Source of the DNA: an uncultured Propionivibrio sp.
Lineage (GTDB): Bacteria > Pseudomonadota > Gammaproteobacteria > Burkholderiales > Rhodocyclaceae
Reading direction: 5' to 3'
Length of the DNA: 64,000 nt
Assembly (NCBI RefSeq): GCF_963666255.1
Contig: NZ_OY762657.1
Location: 310,001-374,000 of the forward strand
Shown: piece after piece, positions 45,734-55,220 of the stretch
How the letters are laid out: each line of letters begins with the position of its first letter
Position numbering within the stretch: position 1 is the stretch's first letter
Translations under genes and position numbers: made by a program
The notes under the pieces: model-generated
Database searches by the model: none
What the model saw: only the letters and a program-made list of their open reading frames with translations
Told to the model about the DNA's origin: nothing

Positions 45734-47887
45734 TCAGAATTTAACGAAATCCTTCAACGCGTCGGCGGTCATCGGCGCGACCCGGGCCGGCACCTTCTGC
45801 ACCGGTTTCGCGACCGCCTTCCCGCCGGCCGGCACATCGGCCGCCACCGTGAATTGCGCCATCAGGTCTTTCAGGTTCTCGGCCTGCGCGTTCATCTCCT
45901 CGGCCGTCGCCGACAGTTCTTCCGAGGCCGAGGCGTTCTGCTGCGTCACGCTGTTAAGCTGCGCCATCGCGTGGCTGATCTGGCTCGTCCCGGTACTCTG
46001 CTCTTCCGATGCCGCCGTGATTTCGCGCACCAGGTCCGCCGTCTTGCGGATCGACGGCAGCATCGTCTCGAGCAGACCACCGGCCTGCTCGGCCGTATCG
46101 ACGCTGCTCGTCGCCAGTTCGCCGATTTCCTGCGCCGCGATCTGCGAACGCTCGGCCAGCTTGCGCACTTCCGCCGCCACCACCGCGAAGCCCTTGCCGT
46201 GCTCGCCCGCCCGCGCCGCTTCGATTGCCGCGTTCAGCGCCAGCAGGTCGGTGCGATAGGCAATGTCGTCGATGATCGAGATCTTCCCGGCGATCGACTT
46301 CATCGCCTCGACCGTCGACTTCACCGCTTCGCCGCCCGACAGCGCGTCCTGCGAGGCCTTGCGCGCGATGCCGTCGGTCGTCTTGGCGTTGTCGGTGTTC
46401 TGTGCGATCGATGCCGACATCTCCTCGATCGCCGCCGTCGTCTCTTCCAGGCTCGCCGCCTGTTCCGAGGTCGCCTGCGACAGCGATTGCGAGGTCGCCG
46501 ACACCTGCGACGACGCGCTCGTCAGCTCGGTCGCCGACGCCCGTACCTGCGCAATGATCGACGACAGCCGCTCGACCGTGTTGTTCACGCTCGCCTGCAG
46601 TCCGCCGAAGTCGCCCTGGTAGTTGCCATTGACGCGCCGCGTCAGGTCGCCCTGCTCCACGGCCGCCATCACATCGCGCACTTCGTCGATCGGCGCCACC
46701 ACCGCGTCCATCGTCGCGTTGATCCCGTCGATGATCGCCCGGAACTCGCCCTGATGCTTCGCCGCATCGGCGCGCACGCTGAGCTTGCCCTGCTGCGCCG
46801 ATGCCGACAGCGTATTGGCATCCTCGACCAGCGTCCTGACCGTCCCGCTCATGCCCTTGACCGCCGCCATCAGCGTGCCGAATTCGCCCCGGTATTCGGT
46901 ATCGGAACGTTGCGACAGATCGCCCTTCTCGACGGCGACCATGACGCGCTTGACCTCGTCGATCGGCCCGGCCACCGCCACCATCGTGTTGTTGATTCCC
47001 TCAACGATCGCCCGGAACTCACCCTGGTGCTTCGCCGCGTCGGCCCGCGCATCGAGCTTGCCGGCGGCTGCCGCCGCAGACAGCACGTTGGCATCGGCAA
47101 TCATCGCCTGCACCGAGGTTTTCACCGTCATGACGGCGCGGAAGACGTCGCCGGCCTCGTCCTTCGCCTGCGTGTCGAGCGTGAAGTCGAAATCGCCCGC
47201 GGCCATCCGGTCGGACACCGTGACGACATCGGCAAGCGGCCGGGCGATCGAGCGCGAGATCATCCAGCCGAGGAAGGACAGGATCACCATGAGACCGAGC
47301 GAGATCGAGCCCATGATCAGCAGCGAGCGCTGGAACGCGGCATCGACGTCATCGATGTAGATGCCGGTACCGAGCACCAGGTTCCAGGGCTTGAACAGCG
47401 TCGCATAGCCGAGCTTCGGCGTTACCCGCTGCGTATCGGGCTTGGGAAACTCATAGGCGACATAGCCGCCGCCAACCATCGCCACGCCGATCAATTCCTT
47501 GAGCAGGAATTTGCCGTTCGAATCCTTCATGTCCAGCTTGTTCTTGCCTTCGAAGTCGCGGTTCGGCGGCAGCAGGTAGTACACGCCCTGGGTATCGAAG
47601 CCGAACAGGTAGTTACCGTTCTCGAAGCGCATCACGCGCAGGGTTTCGATCGCGGTTTCCCGCGCCTCTTTTTCCGGCATCTTGCCGGCAACGGCGAGTT
47701 GATGGTAATGCTCCATGACACCAACGCCGACCTCGACCAGGCTCTTGATCCGCAGTTTGCGGTCGTCGAGCATGCTGTCGCGGATGGCGAAGAGGGAGAC
47801 CGCACAGACCAGCAGCAGGCCAAGCGCGGTGAGCACGCTGAGCACCTGTGTGCGCGTACTCACCCGGAACGATCTGAGCCATTTCAC
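45734..47887 (-). CDS. Methyl-accepting chemotaxis protein with sCache_2 sensor and repeated HAMP-like modules
   Basis: 717 residues from a GTG at 47887, with AAGGAG seven bases upstream. Span about 12-34; periplasmic sCache_2 region about 40-185 ([28 protein letters not shown]); span about 190-212; HAMP; then two copies, 91 residues apart (about 282 and 373), of a module beginning [13 protein letters not shown]; then the signalling hairpin. The tail is DFVKF. The 3' 0.94 kb is nearly identical to that of the next MCP gene. Confidence 0.93.
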   Translation of the reverse strand: MKWLRSFRVSTRTQVLSVLTALGLLLVCAVSLFAIRDSMLDDRKLRIKSLVEVGVGVMEHYHQLAVAGKMPEKEARETAIETLRVMRFENGNYLFGFDTQGVYYLLPPNRDFEGKNKLDMKDSNGKFLLKELIGVAMVGGGYVAYEFPKPDTQRVTPKLGYATLFKPWNLVLGTGIYIDDVDAAFQRSLLIMGSISLGLMVILSFLGWMISRSIARPLADVVTVSDRMAAGDFDFTLDTQAKDEAGDVFRAVMTVKTSVQAMIADANVLSAAAAAGKLDARADAAKHQGEFRAIVEGINNTMVAVAGPIDEVKRVMVAVEKGDLSQRSDTEYRGEFGTLMAAVKGMSGTVRTLVEDANTLSASAQQGKLSVRADAAKHQGEFRAIIDGINATMDAVVAPIDEVRDVMAAVEQGDLTRRVNGNYQGDFGGLQASVNNTVERLSSIIAQVRASATELTSASSQVSATSQSLSQATSEQAASLEETTAAIEEMSASIAQNTDNAKTTDGIARKASQDALSGGEAVKSTVEAMKSIAGKISIIDDIAYRTDLLALNAAIEAARAGEHGKGFAVVAAEVRKLAERSQIAAQEIGELATSSVDTAEQAGGLLETMLPSIRKTADLVREITAASEEQSTGTSQISHAMAQLNSVTQQNASASEELSATAEEMNAQAENLKDLMAQFTVAADVPAGGKAVAKPVQKVPARVAPMTADALKDFVKF
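45836..46776. repeat. Long DNA repeat, copy 1 (MCP signalling region)
   Basis: 941 bp aligning without any gap to 48050-48990 (constant offset of 2214), with only scattered substitutions, mostly synonymous. It encodes the last HAMP-like module and the whole signalling hairpin. Confidence 0.85.
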
Positions 47888-47947
47888 GATGGAACTCCTT
47901 TCCTTTCAGTAAAGCAGCGTCGCCCCGCGGCGACGCTGCCCGCCGCA

Positions 47948-49831
47948 TCAGAACTTGACGAAATCCTTCAATTCCTCGGCGGCACCCAATGCCACCTTGG
48001 TCGCCTTCTTGGCCGGCTTTGCCGCTTTCGCGCCACTGATGACCGTGCCATCGGCCGCCACCGTGAATTGCGCCATCAGGTCTTTCAGGTTCTCGGCCTG
48101 CGCGTTCATTTCCTCGGCCGTCGCCGACAGTTCTTCCGAGGCCGAGGCGTTCTGCTGCGTCACACTGTTGAGTTGCGCCATCGCGTTGCTGATCTGGCTC
48201 GTCCCGGCGCTCTGCTCCTCCGATGCCGCCGTGATTTCGCGTACCAGATCGGCGGTCTTGCGGATCGACGGCAGCATCGTCTCGAGCAGGCTGCCCGCCT
48301 GTTCGGCCGTATCGACGCTGCTCGTCGCCAGTTCGCCGATTTCCTGCGCCGCAATCTGCGAACGCTCGGCCAGCTTGCGCACTTCCGCCGCCACCACCGC
48401 GAAGCCCTTGCCATGTTCGCCCGCCCGAGCCGCTTCGATCGCGGCGTTCAGCGCCAGCAGGTCGGTGCGATAGGCAATATCGTCGATGATCGAGATCTTT
48501 CCGGCGATCGACTTCATCGCCTCGACCGTCGACTTCACCGCTTCGCCGCCCGACAGCGCGTCCTGCGACGCCTTGCGTGCGATCCCGTCGGTCGTTTTGG
48601 CGTTATCGGTATTCTGCGAGATCGATGCCGACATCTCCTCGATCGCCGCCGTCGTCTCTTCCAGGCTCGCCGCCTGTTCCGAGGTCGCCTGCGACAGCGA
48701 TTGCGAGGTCGCCGACACCTGCGACGACGCGCTCGTCAGCTCGGTCGCCGACGCCCGCACCTGCGCGATGATCGACGACAGCCGGTCAACCGTGTTGTTC
48801 ACGCTCGCCTGCAATCCGCCGAAGTCGCCCTGGTAGTTGCCATTGACGCGCCGCGTCAGGTCGCCTTGCTCGACCGCCGACATCACTTCGCGCACTTCGT
48901 CGATCGGCGCCACCACCGCGTCCATCGTCGCGTTGATCCCTTCGATGATCGTCCGGAATTCGCCCTGGTGTTTCGCCGCATCCGCCCGCATCTCGAGTTG
49001 CCCTTGCTTGGCTGCTGCCGACAAGCCGTGCGCATCGGCGACCAATGCCCGAATCGTGGCGCTCATGTGATCCATTGCCACCATCATGCTCGTGCTGTCG
49101 CCTGCCCGAAGCGTGATCTTCGTCGACAGATCCCCGGCGGCGATCCGGTTGGCCACTTCTGCCGCGAAATCAGGCTCACCCCCCATCTGACGGAGCAGTG
49201 TTCTCGTCACCAAGAACCCTATCAGCATCACCGCCAGCAGCGTGAGTGCCGACACGCTCCAGGCGACTACCACCGAACTGTTCCTGATCGCTACCGCCTC
49301 GTCCGCGGCCTTAACGCCGAGGTCAACGTTGTACTGGAAGTGCTTCTGGATCGCATCCTCGAGGGCGTTAGCCTGTGTTCTGGCGCTTTCCAGGAGATCC
49401 CTGGCCTTTTCATTATGGTTGGCGCGCGACTCGATCAGAATCGGCTCGATCTTCGCCTCGAATTCAGCGAGCAGCTTGCCTTCCTGGCTGAGCAAGTCCC
49501 GATCCTTGCCGTCGGCGACCAAGGGCTCATATTTCTTGATCTGCGCCGCGATGTCTTCTCGGGCGCTCTTGATCGTCGCTTCGACTTCGGCCATTTTCGT
49601 GCCATCGGCATTCATGATGTGCCGTGCCACACGCAGACGCAGCGCCAGCACGGCGCGGCGCATGTCGCCAAGGACGATCAAGCTCGGCACGGTGTTAACG
49701 TTGGCGAAATTCGCCGACTCGTAGATCCGGTGCATCTGGTATTGACCGAGACCGGTCAATATCCCGATGCCGAGCAAGGCCGCGCCGACCAGCGCGATCA
49801 TTTTTTGTGCCACGGTCAATTTTGCTGACAT
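47948..49831 (-). CDS. Methyl-accepting chemotaxis protein with four-helix-bundle sensor
   Basis: 627 residues from the ATG at 49831, with AGGAGAATCGAT upstream; the longer frame to 49867 lacks a site. Span about 10-30; periplasmic 4HB_MCP helices about 33-185 ([20 protein letters not shown]); span about 190-212; HAMP and one [11 protein letters not shown] module; signalling hairpin. The Ala/Lys-rich linker ends in DFVKF. It follows cheA by 57 bp. Most of its cytoplasmic part is a near copy of the MCP at 45734. Confidence 0.93.
   Translation of the reverse strand: MSAKLTVAQKMIALVGAALLGIGILTGLGQYQMHRIYESANFANVNTVPSLIVLGDMRRAVLALRLRVARHIMNADGTKMAEVEATIKSAREDIAAQIKKYEPLVADGKDRDLLSQEGKLLAEFEAKIEPILIESRANHNEKARDLLESARTQANALEDAIQKHFQYNVDLGVKAADEAVAIRNSSVVVAWSVSALTLLAVMLIGFLVTRTLLRQMGGEPDFAAEVANRIAAGDLSTKITLRAGDSTSMMVAMDHMSATIRALVADAHGLSAAAKQGQLEMRADAAKHQGEFRTIIEGINATMDAVVAPIDEVREVMSAVEQGDLTRRVNGNYQGDFGGLQASVNNTVDRLSSIIAQVRASATELTSASSQVSATSQSLSQATSEQAASLEETTAAIEEMSASISQNTDNAKTTDGIARKASQDALSGGEAVKSTVEAMKSIAGKISIIDDIAYRTDLLALNAAIEAARAGEHGKGFAVVAAEVRKLAERSQIAAQEIGELATSSVDTAEQAGSLLETMLPSIRKTADLVREITAASEEQSAGTSQISNAMAQLNSVTQQNASASEELSATAEEMNAQAENLKDLMAQFTVAADGTVISGAKAAKPAKKATKVALGAAEELKDFVKF
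48050..48990. repeat. Long DNA repeat, copy 2 (MCP signalling region)
   Basis: Partner of 45836-46776, in direct orientation. Recombination between the copies would delete the 5' part of the upstream-transcribed pair and produce a hybrid receptor. Confidence 0.85.
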
Positions 49832-49888
49832 ATCGATTCTCCTGAGAGTTTTCCTTTCATTCACCACGCCTTGCCCGAACCTGGCACG

Positions 49889-52090
49889 TCAAGGCTCGGG
49901 CAGCGCCGTCAAAGCGGGTTTTCTTGCGACGGGCTTGTTCCGGGAAATGCTCGAGCAATGCCGGATCAGCGCCGGAACGTCGAGAATCATGCCGACATCG
50001 CCGTTGCCGATGATCGTGGACCCCGAGACCGCCGGCACCTCGGTGAACAAGGGGCCGAGCGGCTTGATGACCGTCTGGCACTTGCCGTAGATGCGATCGA
50101 CGACGAGCCCTGCGCGCCGGCTGCCGAAGCGCACGACGATGATGCGCGGGCGCGGATGCGCCGGGCCCTCCTCGTGGAAGACGTCGCGCAGGCGAATGAA
50201 CGGCAGGGGCTCGCCGCGCTGTTCGAAATATTCGGCATCACCGATATCGGGCGGCAATTCGATGCATTCGACGACCATGTCGAGCGGGATGATGAAATGC
50301 GAGCTGCCGACACCGACGTGGAAGCCGTCGATGATCGCCAGCGTCAGCGGCAGACACAAGCGCATCGTCGTGCTCTGGCCCGGCACCGACTCGATGTCGA
50401 GCGTGCCGCGCAAGGCCTCGATGTTGCTGCGCACAACGTCCATGCCGACGCCGCGCCCCGAGAGATTGGTGATCTTCTCGGCCGTCGAGAAACCCGGGGC
50501 CAGGATCAGCCGATAGACATCCTGATCGGAGAGAATCGCCTCCGGCGAAATCAGTCCCTGTTCCACGGCTTTCCTGAAGATGCGCTCGCGGTCGAGCCCG
50601 CCGCCGTCGTCCTTGACCTCGATGTTGATGCTGCCCGACTCGTGGTAGGCGTTGAGTTCGACCGTGCCGAACTCGGGCTTGCCCCGCGCGCGCCGGACCT
50701 CGGCCGGTTCGATGCCGTGATCCATCGAGTTGCGCACGAGGTGCATGAGCGGGTCGCCGATCTTCTCGACCATCGATTTGTCGAGTTCGGCTTCGGCCCC
50801 GTGGATGCGCAGTTCGATCTGCTTGCCGAGTTCCTTGGAGACGTCGCGCACGACGCGCGGGAAGCGCGAGAACACCTCGCCGATCGCAACCATGCGCAGG
50901 CGCAGCGCCATGTCGCGGATATCCTCGACCAGCGAGAGCAGGAGGTCGGCCGATTCGAGCAAGTCGGGCTTGTCGAGGCGGCCGATCTGGGCATGCGTGC
51001 CGACGCCGGCGATGACCAGTTCGCCGACGCGGTCGATCAGCGCATCGAGCCGTTCGGCCGGCACCTTGACGCTCTTCGACTCGACGTTGCGCCGCTCCTC
51101 GGCATGGATCTGCTTCTTGACCGCTGCCTCGACCACCGTCGGCTGCACGGCGCCCTGCTCGATCAGGATCTCGCCGATACGGGCCGGCGCGTCGGTGCGT
51201 TGCTGCTCGGCCAGCGCCTGTTCAAGTTCCTTGGCCGTCACCGAGCCACAGGCCACGAGGATTTCACCAATACGTGAAACGTCGCCACGCAAGGCTTCGA
51301 TCTGGCTCAGAAATTCGGCGATACGGCTCTGCGGCGGCAGGATGACGATCTGCGAATTTTCCTGGACGAATTCGAACACACCCTCGATCTCGGCCTTGCT
51401 CGCCGAACTGATCAGCGAGACCTCGAAACCGAGATAGCAGATCTCCGGATCGGCGCCGTCGAAATCCGGCAGCCGGTCGGTGACCGTTTCGACGTGGGCG
51501 ATCTTGCCGTACTGGTTGAGGTAATTGATGAAGGCCAGCGGGTCCATGCCGTCCTGCAGCACGCCTTCGCCAAAGCGCAGCGACAGGTGCCAGTGATCGG
51601 CGGCCATCACCGCGCTGCCATCCTGCCCGCGCTCCGGCTCGACCGGCGCTTCCGGCGCCGGCGCCGGCGTCGTCGCCACCGCGCTGCCGGCCACCTGGCC
51701 GAGCACGCCCTGCAATTCGACGATCAGCGCGTCGCTGCGTTCCACCGGCATCTCGCTGTGCTCGGCCACCGCCACGATCAGGTTGGATATATGATCCTGG
51801 CATTCAAGCAGCAAGGTGATCAGGGCGCTGTCGAACTGCAGGCTGCCCTTGCGCAGGCGGTCGAGCAGGTTCTCGACGACGTGGGTGAAGCGCACCACCT
51901 CGTCGAGCCCGAACAGGCCGCCCGAGCCCTTGATCGTATGGGCGCAGCGAAACAGCGCGTTGAGGTCCTCCTCGTCGCAGGCCGCATCCTCGGCACGCAA
52001 GAGGATCGCCTCCATCTGGTCGAGCAGTTCCCGCGCCTCCTCCATGAACGCGCCGAGCGCTTGCGACAGGTCAATGCTGGAATCGGCCAT
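49889..52090 (-). CDS. cheA: Chemotaxis histidine kinase CheA with tandem MshEN-like motifs
   Basis: 733 residues. P1 (HPt) about 5-115 with phospho-His 51 in HTIKGSGGLFG; Pro/Ala linker; P2-like domain about 165-255 (HLSLRFGEGVLQDGMDP); two RIGEIL repeats at 273-296 and 304-327; P3 dimerisation about 335-400; P4 ATPase about 400-560 (LVRNSMDHGIEP, KDDGGGLD, GRGVGMDVV); P5 CheW-like about 565-705. It phosphorylates CheY and CheB in response to MCPs. The repeats are not part of standard CheA and resemble c-di-GMP-binding MshEN motifs. It sits between the STAS gene and an MCP gene. Confidence 0.95.
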   Translation of the reverse strand: MADSSIDLSQALGAFMEEARELLDQMEAILLRAEDAACDEEDLNALFRCAHTIKGSGGLFGLDEVVRFTHVVENLLDRLRKGSLQFDSALITLLLECQDHISNLIVAVAEHSEMPVERSDALIVELQGVLGQVAGSAVATTPAPAPEAPVEPERGQDGSAVMAADHWHLSLRFGEGVLQDGMDPLAFINYLNQYGKIAHVETVTDRLPDFDGADPEICYLGFEVSLISSASKAEIEGVFEFVQENSQIVILPPQSRIAEFLSQIEALRGDVSRIGEILVACGSVTAKELEQALAEQQRTDAPARIGEILIEQGAVQPTVVEAAVKKQIHAEERRNVESKSVKVPAERLDALIDRVGELVIAGVGTHAQIGRLDKPDLLESADLLLSLVEDIRDMALRLRMVAIGEVFSRFPRVVRDVSKELGKQIELRIHGAEAELDKSMVEKIGDPLMHLVRNSMDHGIEPAEVRRARGKPEFGTVELNAYHESGSINIEVKDDGGGLDRERIFRKAVEQGLISPEAILSDQDVYRLILAPGFSTAEKITNLSGRGVGMDVVRSNIEALRGTLDIESVPGQSTTMRLCLPLTLAIIDGFHVGVGSSHFIIPLDMVVECIELPPDIGDAEYFEQRGEPLPFIRLRDVFHEEGPAHPRPRIIVVRFGSRRAGLVVDRIYGKCQTVIKPLGPLFTEVPAVSGSTIIGNGDVGMILDVPALIRHCSSISRNKPVARKPALTALPEP

Positions 52091-52100
52091 GGCCTTCTCC

Positions 52101-52415
52101 TCAGGATTCGACGGCAGCGAGATACAGCGGGTCGCCGAGCGCGCTGCCGAGATTGGCGAGATCGACGAGCCGCAGCACGGCCGGCGGATGATTGACGAAC
52201 TGCACCGATTTGCCCGGATAGCGTTTGGCGATCAGCATCAGCTGCAGTCCGGCGGTATCCATTTCGGTCACGCCGGTCAGATCGATTTCCAGTTCATCGA
52301 CTGCCAGGAGCTCGGCGGCCAGCGCCGCCTTGAGTTCGCCGACCGTGTAGATCGTCAGTTCGCCGGTCAGCGTTGCCACCGACCGAGTCCCGTCCCGTTG
52401 GAATTCGAGTCCCAT
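52101..52415 (-). CDS. STAS-domain protein (anti-sigma-antagonist-like), cluster A
   Basis: 104 residues forming a single STAS domain: LTGELTIYTVGELKAAL, then LEIDLTGVTEMDTAGLQLML. The usual phosphorylatable Ser after the Asp is a Thr here (EMDTAG), still able to accept phosphate. There is no SpoIIAB-type kinase in the window. It lies 10 bp upstream of cheA and 7 bp downstream of cheY, so it likely works within the chemosensory pathway. A second STAS gene occupies the matching place in cluster B. Confidence 0.87.
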   Translation of the reverse strand: MGLEFQRDGTRSVATLTGELTIYTVGELKAALAAELLAVDELEIDLTGVTEMDTAGLQLMLIAKRYPGKSVQFVNHPPAVLRLVDLANLGSALGDPLYLAAVES

Positions 52416-52422
52416 GATTGCC

Positions 52423-52788
52423 TCACATCAGCAGTTTGGAGACCACCGCCAGCATCTGCTGCGGCTGGAAGGGCTTGACGACCCAGGCCTTGGCACCGGC
52501 CTCCTGCCCTGCCTTCTTTTTCTCCTCGGCCCCTTCGGTGGTCAGCATGACCACCGGCACGAACTTGTAGGCGGGCAGCTTCTTCATTTCCCGCACGAAG
52601 GTGATGCCGTCCATGTTGGGCATGTTGACGTCGCTGATGACGAGGTGGATCTTGCGCCCGTCGAGCTTGGCCAGTGCATCCTTGCCATCGACAGCCTCGA
52701 TCACCTCGTAGCTGTTGCTCTTGAGCGCCATGCTGACGACCTGACGCATCGAGGTCGAATCATCAACAATCAGAATGGTTTTGCTCAT
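52423..52788 (-). CDS. cheY: Response regulator CheY (cluster A)
   Basis: 121 residues, a single receiver domain. Acidic pair IVDDSTSMRQVV, phospho-acceptor Asp in LVISDVNMPNMDG, conserved Thr in VVMLTTEG and Lys in VVKPFQPQQM. It is phosphorylated by CheA and signals to the flagellar motor or another output. Placed directly after the MCP-like gene and before the STAS gene. Confidence 0.94.
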   Translation of the reverse strand: MSKTILIVDDSTSMRQVVSMALKSNSYEVIEAVDGKDALAKLDGRKIHLVISDVNMPNMDGITFVREMKKLPAYKFVPVVMLTTEGAEEKKKAGQEAGAKAWVVKPFQPQQMLAVVSKLLM

Positions 52789-52818
52789 GTGTATTCCCCC
52801 TGCTTGAAATTTCGAAGA

Positions 52819-53991
52819 TCAGAAAAAGGTGACATCGGACTCGGCAACTGCCCCGCGCGCTGCCGGATGGGCGTGATCGTGCTGCTCGATCGTCGTGTAC
52901 ATGCGCTCGATCGCGGTCACCCAGGCCGACACGTCGATCGGCGCCGGAACGCCGGCGGCCGACAGGCTCGCCTCATCCTCTTCCACCCGCTGCCGGAGCA
53001 GGTGGATGCCGCCGACGACGGCCTGAAGGATCTGGCTGACGCGATCCTGGAACTGCAGATGCACCATGACCGCCTCGATATGCTCGCGTACCTGCAGGCT
53101 GCCGGCGCTCATGCTCTCTGCCTCACTGGCGAGTTCGCCGACCAGTCCGCCGATGCGTTCGAGCACCGAGTGGATCGTCGCGCCGGAATCGTTCATCAAC
53201 GCGGTGTTCTGCGCCGACAGGTGCGAGGCCGTGCCGAGCGCCGCCAGCGTCGCCTGGCTGACGGCATCGACCTTGATCTGGATTTCCTGCCCGAGCTTGC
53301 CGGACTGGTTCGACAGCTTGCGCACCTCGTCGGCGACCACCGCGAATCCCCGTCCGGCCTCGCCGGCGCGTGCGGCTTCAATGGCGGCATTGAGCGCCAG
53401 CAAATTGGTCTGCTTGGCGATATCGGCAACGCCCTCCGCCATGCGCTTGAGATCGTCGTTAACACCCGACAGGCTGTTGAACTGGTCGAACATCGGCTTT
53501 TGCGCCGCGAACGCGTGCTCCAGGCGCTCCAGCATATGCACAAGCTCGCCGCGCGCGCCGTCGAGCACGCCGACCGCGCCCTGCTCGGACGTATTCTGAT
53601 GCCGGTCGAGCATCTGATGCAGTTCCGTCAGGATCGCGCCGAACCCCTGCGTCAATTCGCCGCCGGCCGTTTCGATCTGCAGGCGGGCGATATCGACATG
53701 CCTGGCCCAGCGCGCCATCGACGCTTCCGACGCCGCATGCAGGCTGGTGACATACGGGACCAGCGCACGCGCATCGGCAGCCGCCCCGCGCTCGCTGTCA
53801 TCGCTCGCCGCCACCGGCGTCGGGCGATGCTCCAGTACCGAGACCACCGCCATGGCACCGACCAGGCCGGCAGCAAGCGCCAGTCCCAACGTCAATGACG
53901 CCTGGCTCCACACCAGCAGACCGCCGCCGGCCGCCGCGACGGCCATCGACCCCCAGCGCACCCGTTTCAGCAAGGATTCAGATTCATTCAT
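52819..53991 (-). CDS. Short membrane MCP-like protein with CheZ-like FQDxxxQ motif (cluster A)
   Basis: 390 residues. Two hydrophobic segments (about 13-52) form a membrane hairpin with no periplasmic sensor or HAMP. A receptor-type hairpin tip follows ([19 protein letters not shown], about 193-211; [10 protein letters not shown]). Residues 310-326 contain [16 protein letters not shown], in which D316 and Q320 have the spacing of the catalytic Asp and Gln of CheZ. The C-terminus is DVTFF. It may be a CheY-P phosphatase or adaptor. Start overlaps the preceding REC gene (ATGA). Confidence 0.85.
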   Translation of the reverse strand: MNESESLLKRVRWGSMAVAAAGGGLLVWSQASLTLGLALAAGLVGAMAVVSVLEHRPTPVAASDDSERGAAADARALVPYVTSLHAASEASMARWARHVDIARLQIETAGGELTQGFGAILTELHQMLDRHQNTSEQGAVGVLDGARGELVHMLERLEHAFAAQKPMFDQFNSLSGVNDDLKRMAEGVADIAKQTNLLALNAAIEAARAGEAGRGFAVVADEVRKLSNQSGKLGQEIQIKVDAVSQATLAALGTASHLSAQNTALMNDSGATIHSVLERIGGLVGELASEAESMSAGSLQVREHIEAVMVHLQFQDRVSQILQAVVGGIHLLRQRVEEDEASLSAAGVPAPIDVSAWVTAIERMYTTIEQHDHAHPAARGAVAESDVTFF

Positions 53992-54425
53992 GTCGCCCCC
54001 CGTTTCCCAGCCGCATCGGCTGCTGTTCCCACCATGCCGGCGTCGTCTCCCGCGGCATCAAACAGGCGAAGCTGAAGCTCAGCCAGCACGCCGAGAAAAG
54101 TATCGATATCGCGCGATTTGTCGAAAAAGTAGTCGGCGCCCAGATCCAGACAACGGGCCCGGTATTCGGCGTCGCCATAATTGGTAAGAACAATGACGAT
54201 CACATCCGGCTGCCGCGCCTTGACGTAGTCCAGGACGGACAAACCGCTCCCGCCGCGCAGGCGCAAATCCAGCACAATGACATCAGGCCGCAGTTGATCG
54301 ACACGCAAGCGAGCATCGGCCTCGGTATCTGCCTCGGCCACGATCTCGCAGCCCGGAACGGCGCGGATCATGCCGCGCAGCCGCTCCCGGAGCAGTCTGG
54401 AATCCTCGACAAGTAAAAGTCTCAT
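53988..54425 (-). CDS. Single-domain response regulator (REC), first gene of cluster A
   Basis: 145 residues. Receiver domain 1-120: [14 protein letters not shown], phospho-Asp in [12 protein letters not shown], Thr in VLTNYG and Lys in FFDKSRDID. The last 25 residues are Ala/Gly-rich without a DNA-binding domain, so output is by protein contact. Coupled by ATGA overlap to the MCP-like gene. The sequence upstream of the start has only a weak ribosome site. Confidence 0.87.
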   Translation of the reverse strand: MRLLLVEDSRLLRERLRGMIRAVPGCEIVAEADTEADARLRVDQLRPDVIVLDLRLRGGSGLSVLDYVKARQPDVIVIVLTNYGDAEYRARCLDLGADYFFDKSRDIDTFLGVLAELQLRLFDAAGDDAGMVGTAADAAGKRGAT

Positions 54426-54572
54426 GCTTGCACCCGCCAGCGCCTTTCGACGCGATGGACGCAGTGTGCCGGACGGGCATGGACGACGAAACCGGCCGGC
54501 GGCGACAGTGCATGTCGGAACACGCCGGCAACGACGTAGGAATCGGACTACAACCAGAAGCGGAACCCGCGA

Positions 54573-55220
54573 TCAGCCCGGCGGCATATCCTCGAAGAGG
54601 GCGTGGCGGACGCCGTAGCGCACGAGTTCGGCAACGCTCGCCATCTCCATCTTCTGGAGCAGGCGCGTCTTGTAGGTACTCACGGTCTTCGGACTGAGGT
54701 TGAGGCGCAGGGCGATCTCGACCACCCCCTCGCCGGCCGCCAGCAGGCGGAAGATCTGGAACTCGCGGTCGGACAGGCTTTCGTGCGGCGCCCTGTCGTC
54801 CTTGACGATGAGACCGTACGCCAGTTCGCCAGCCACTTCCGGGCTGATGAAATGGCCGCCGGCGGCGACCTTGCGAATGGCGCTGATCAGCTGCGCCGAA
54901 GCGCTGTCCTTGCACAGATAGCCTGCCGCCCCGGCGCGAATCGTGCGGATGGCATATTCGTCTTCCTTGTACATGCTGAGTACCAGGATCGGCAGCTGCG
55001 GCGCCTCGCCGCGAATCTGCCGGATCAGATCGACACCGCTGCGGCCCGGCATCGACATATCGAGCAGCAGGATGTCCCAGCCGCCTTCGCGCACCCGTGC
55101 GAGCGTCTCGAAACCGTCGCCGGCCTCGCCTTTAACCGCCATGTCGGGACTGGCGGCAAGGATCTGCTTCAAGCCCTCGCGCACCAGCGTATGGTCGTCG
55201 GCAATCAGGATGCGGATCAT
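54573..55220 (-). CDS. NarL/FixJ-family response regulator
   Basis: 215 residues. Receiver domain about 1-120 (LIADDHTLVREGL; LLLDMSMPGRSG; KDSASAQLI) and LuxR-type helix-turn-helix about 145-210 (GEGVVEIALRLNLSPKTVST). Its start overlaps the stop of the sensor gene (ATGA), so the two form a two-component pair. Possible targets are the divergent transcript at 56610 and its matched element at 62055. Confidence 0.92.
   Translation of the reverse strand: MIRILIADDHTLVREGLKQILAASPDMAVKGEAGDGFETLARVREGGWDILLLDMSMPGRSGVDLIRQIRGEAPQLPILVLSMYKEDEYAIRTIRAGAAGYLCKDSASAQLISAIRKVAAGGHFISPEVAGELAYGLIVKDDRAPHESLSDREFQIFRLLAAGEGVVEIALRLNLSPKTVSTYKTRLLQKMEMASVAELVRYGVRHALFEDMPPG

Noticed and set aside
45380-49828. 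Plus-strand open frame of 1482 codons opposite cheW and two MCP genes
   Set aside because: It is antisense to three genes with clear domains. The translation is Arg/His/Asp-rich without domains, as expected from strong third-position GC bias in the opposite frame.
52101-52415. Partner-switching sigma-factor module around the STAS protein
   Set aside because: No SpoIIAB-type anti-sigma kinase, PP2C phosphatase or matching sigma factor is encoded nearby; rpoS is 43 kb away in an unrelated cluster.
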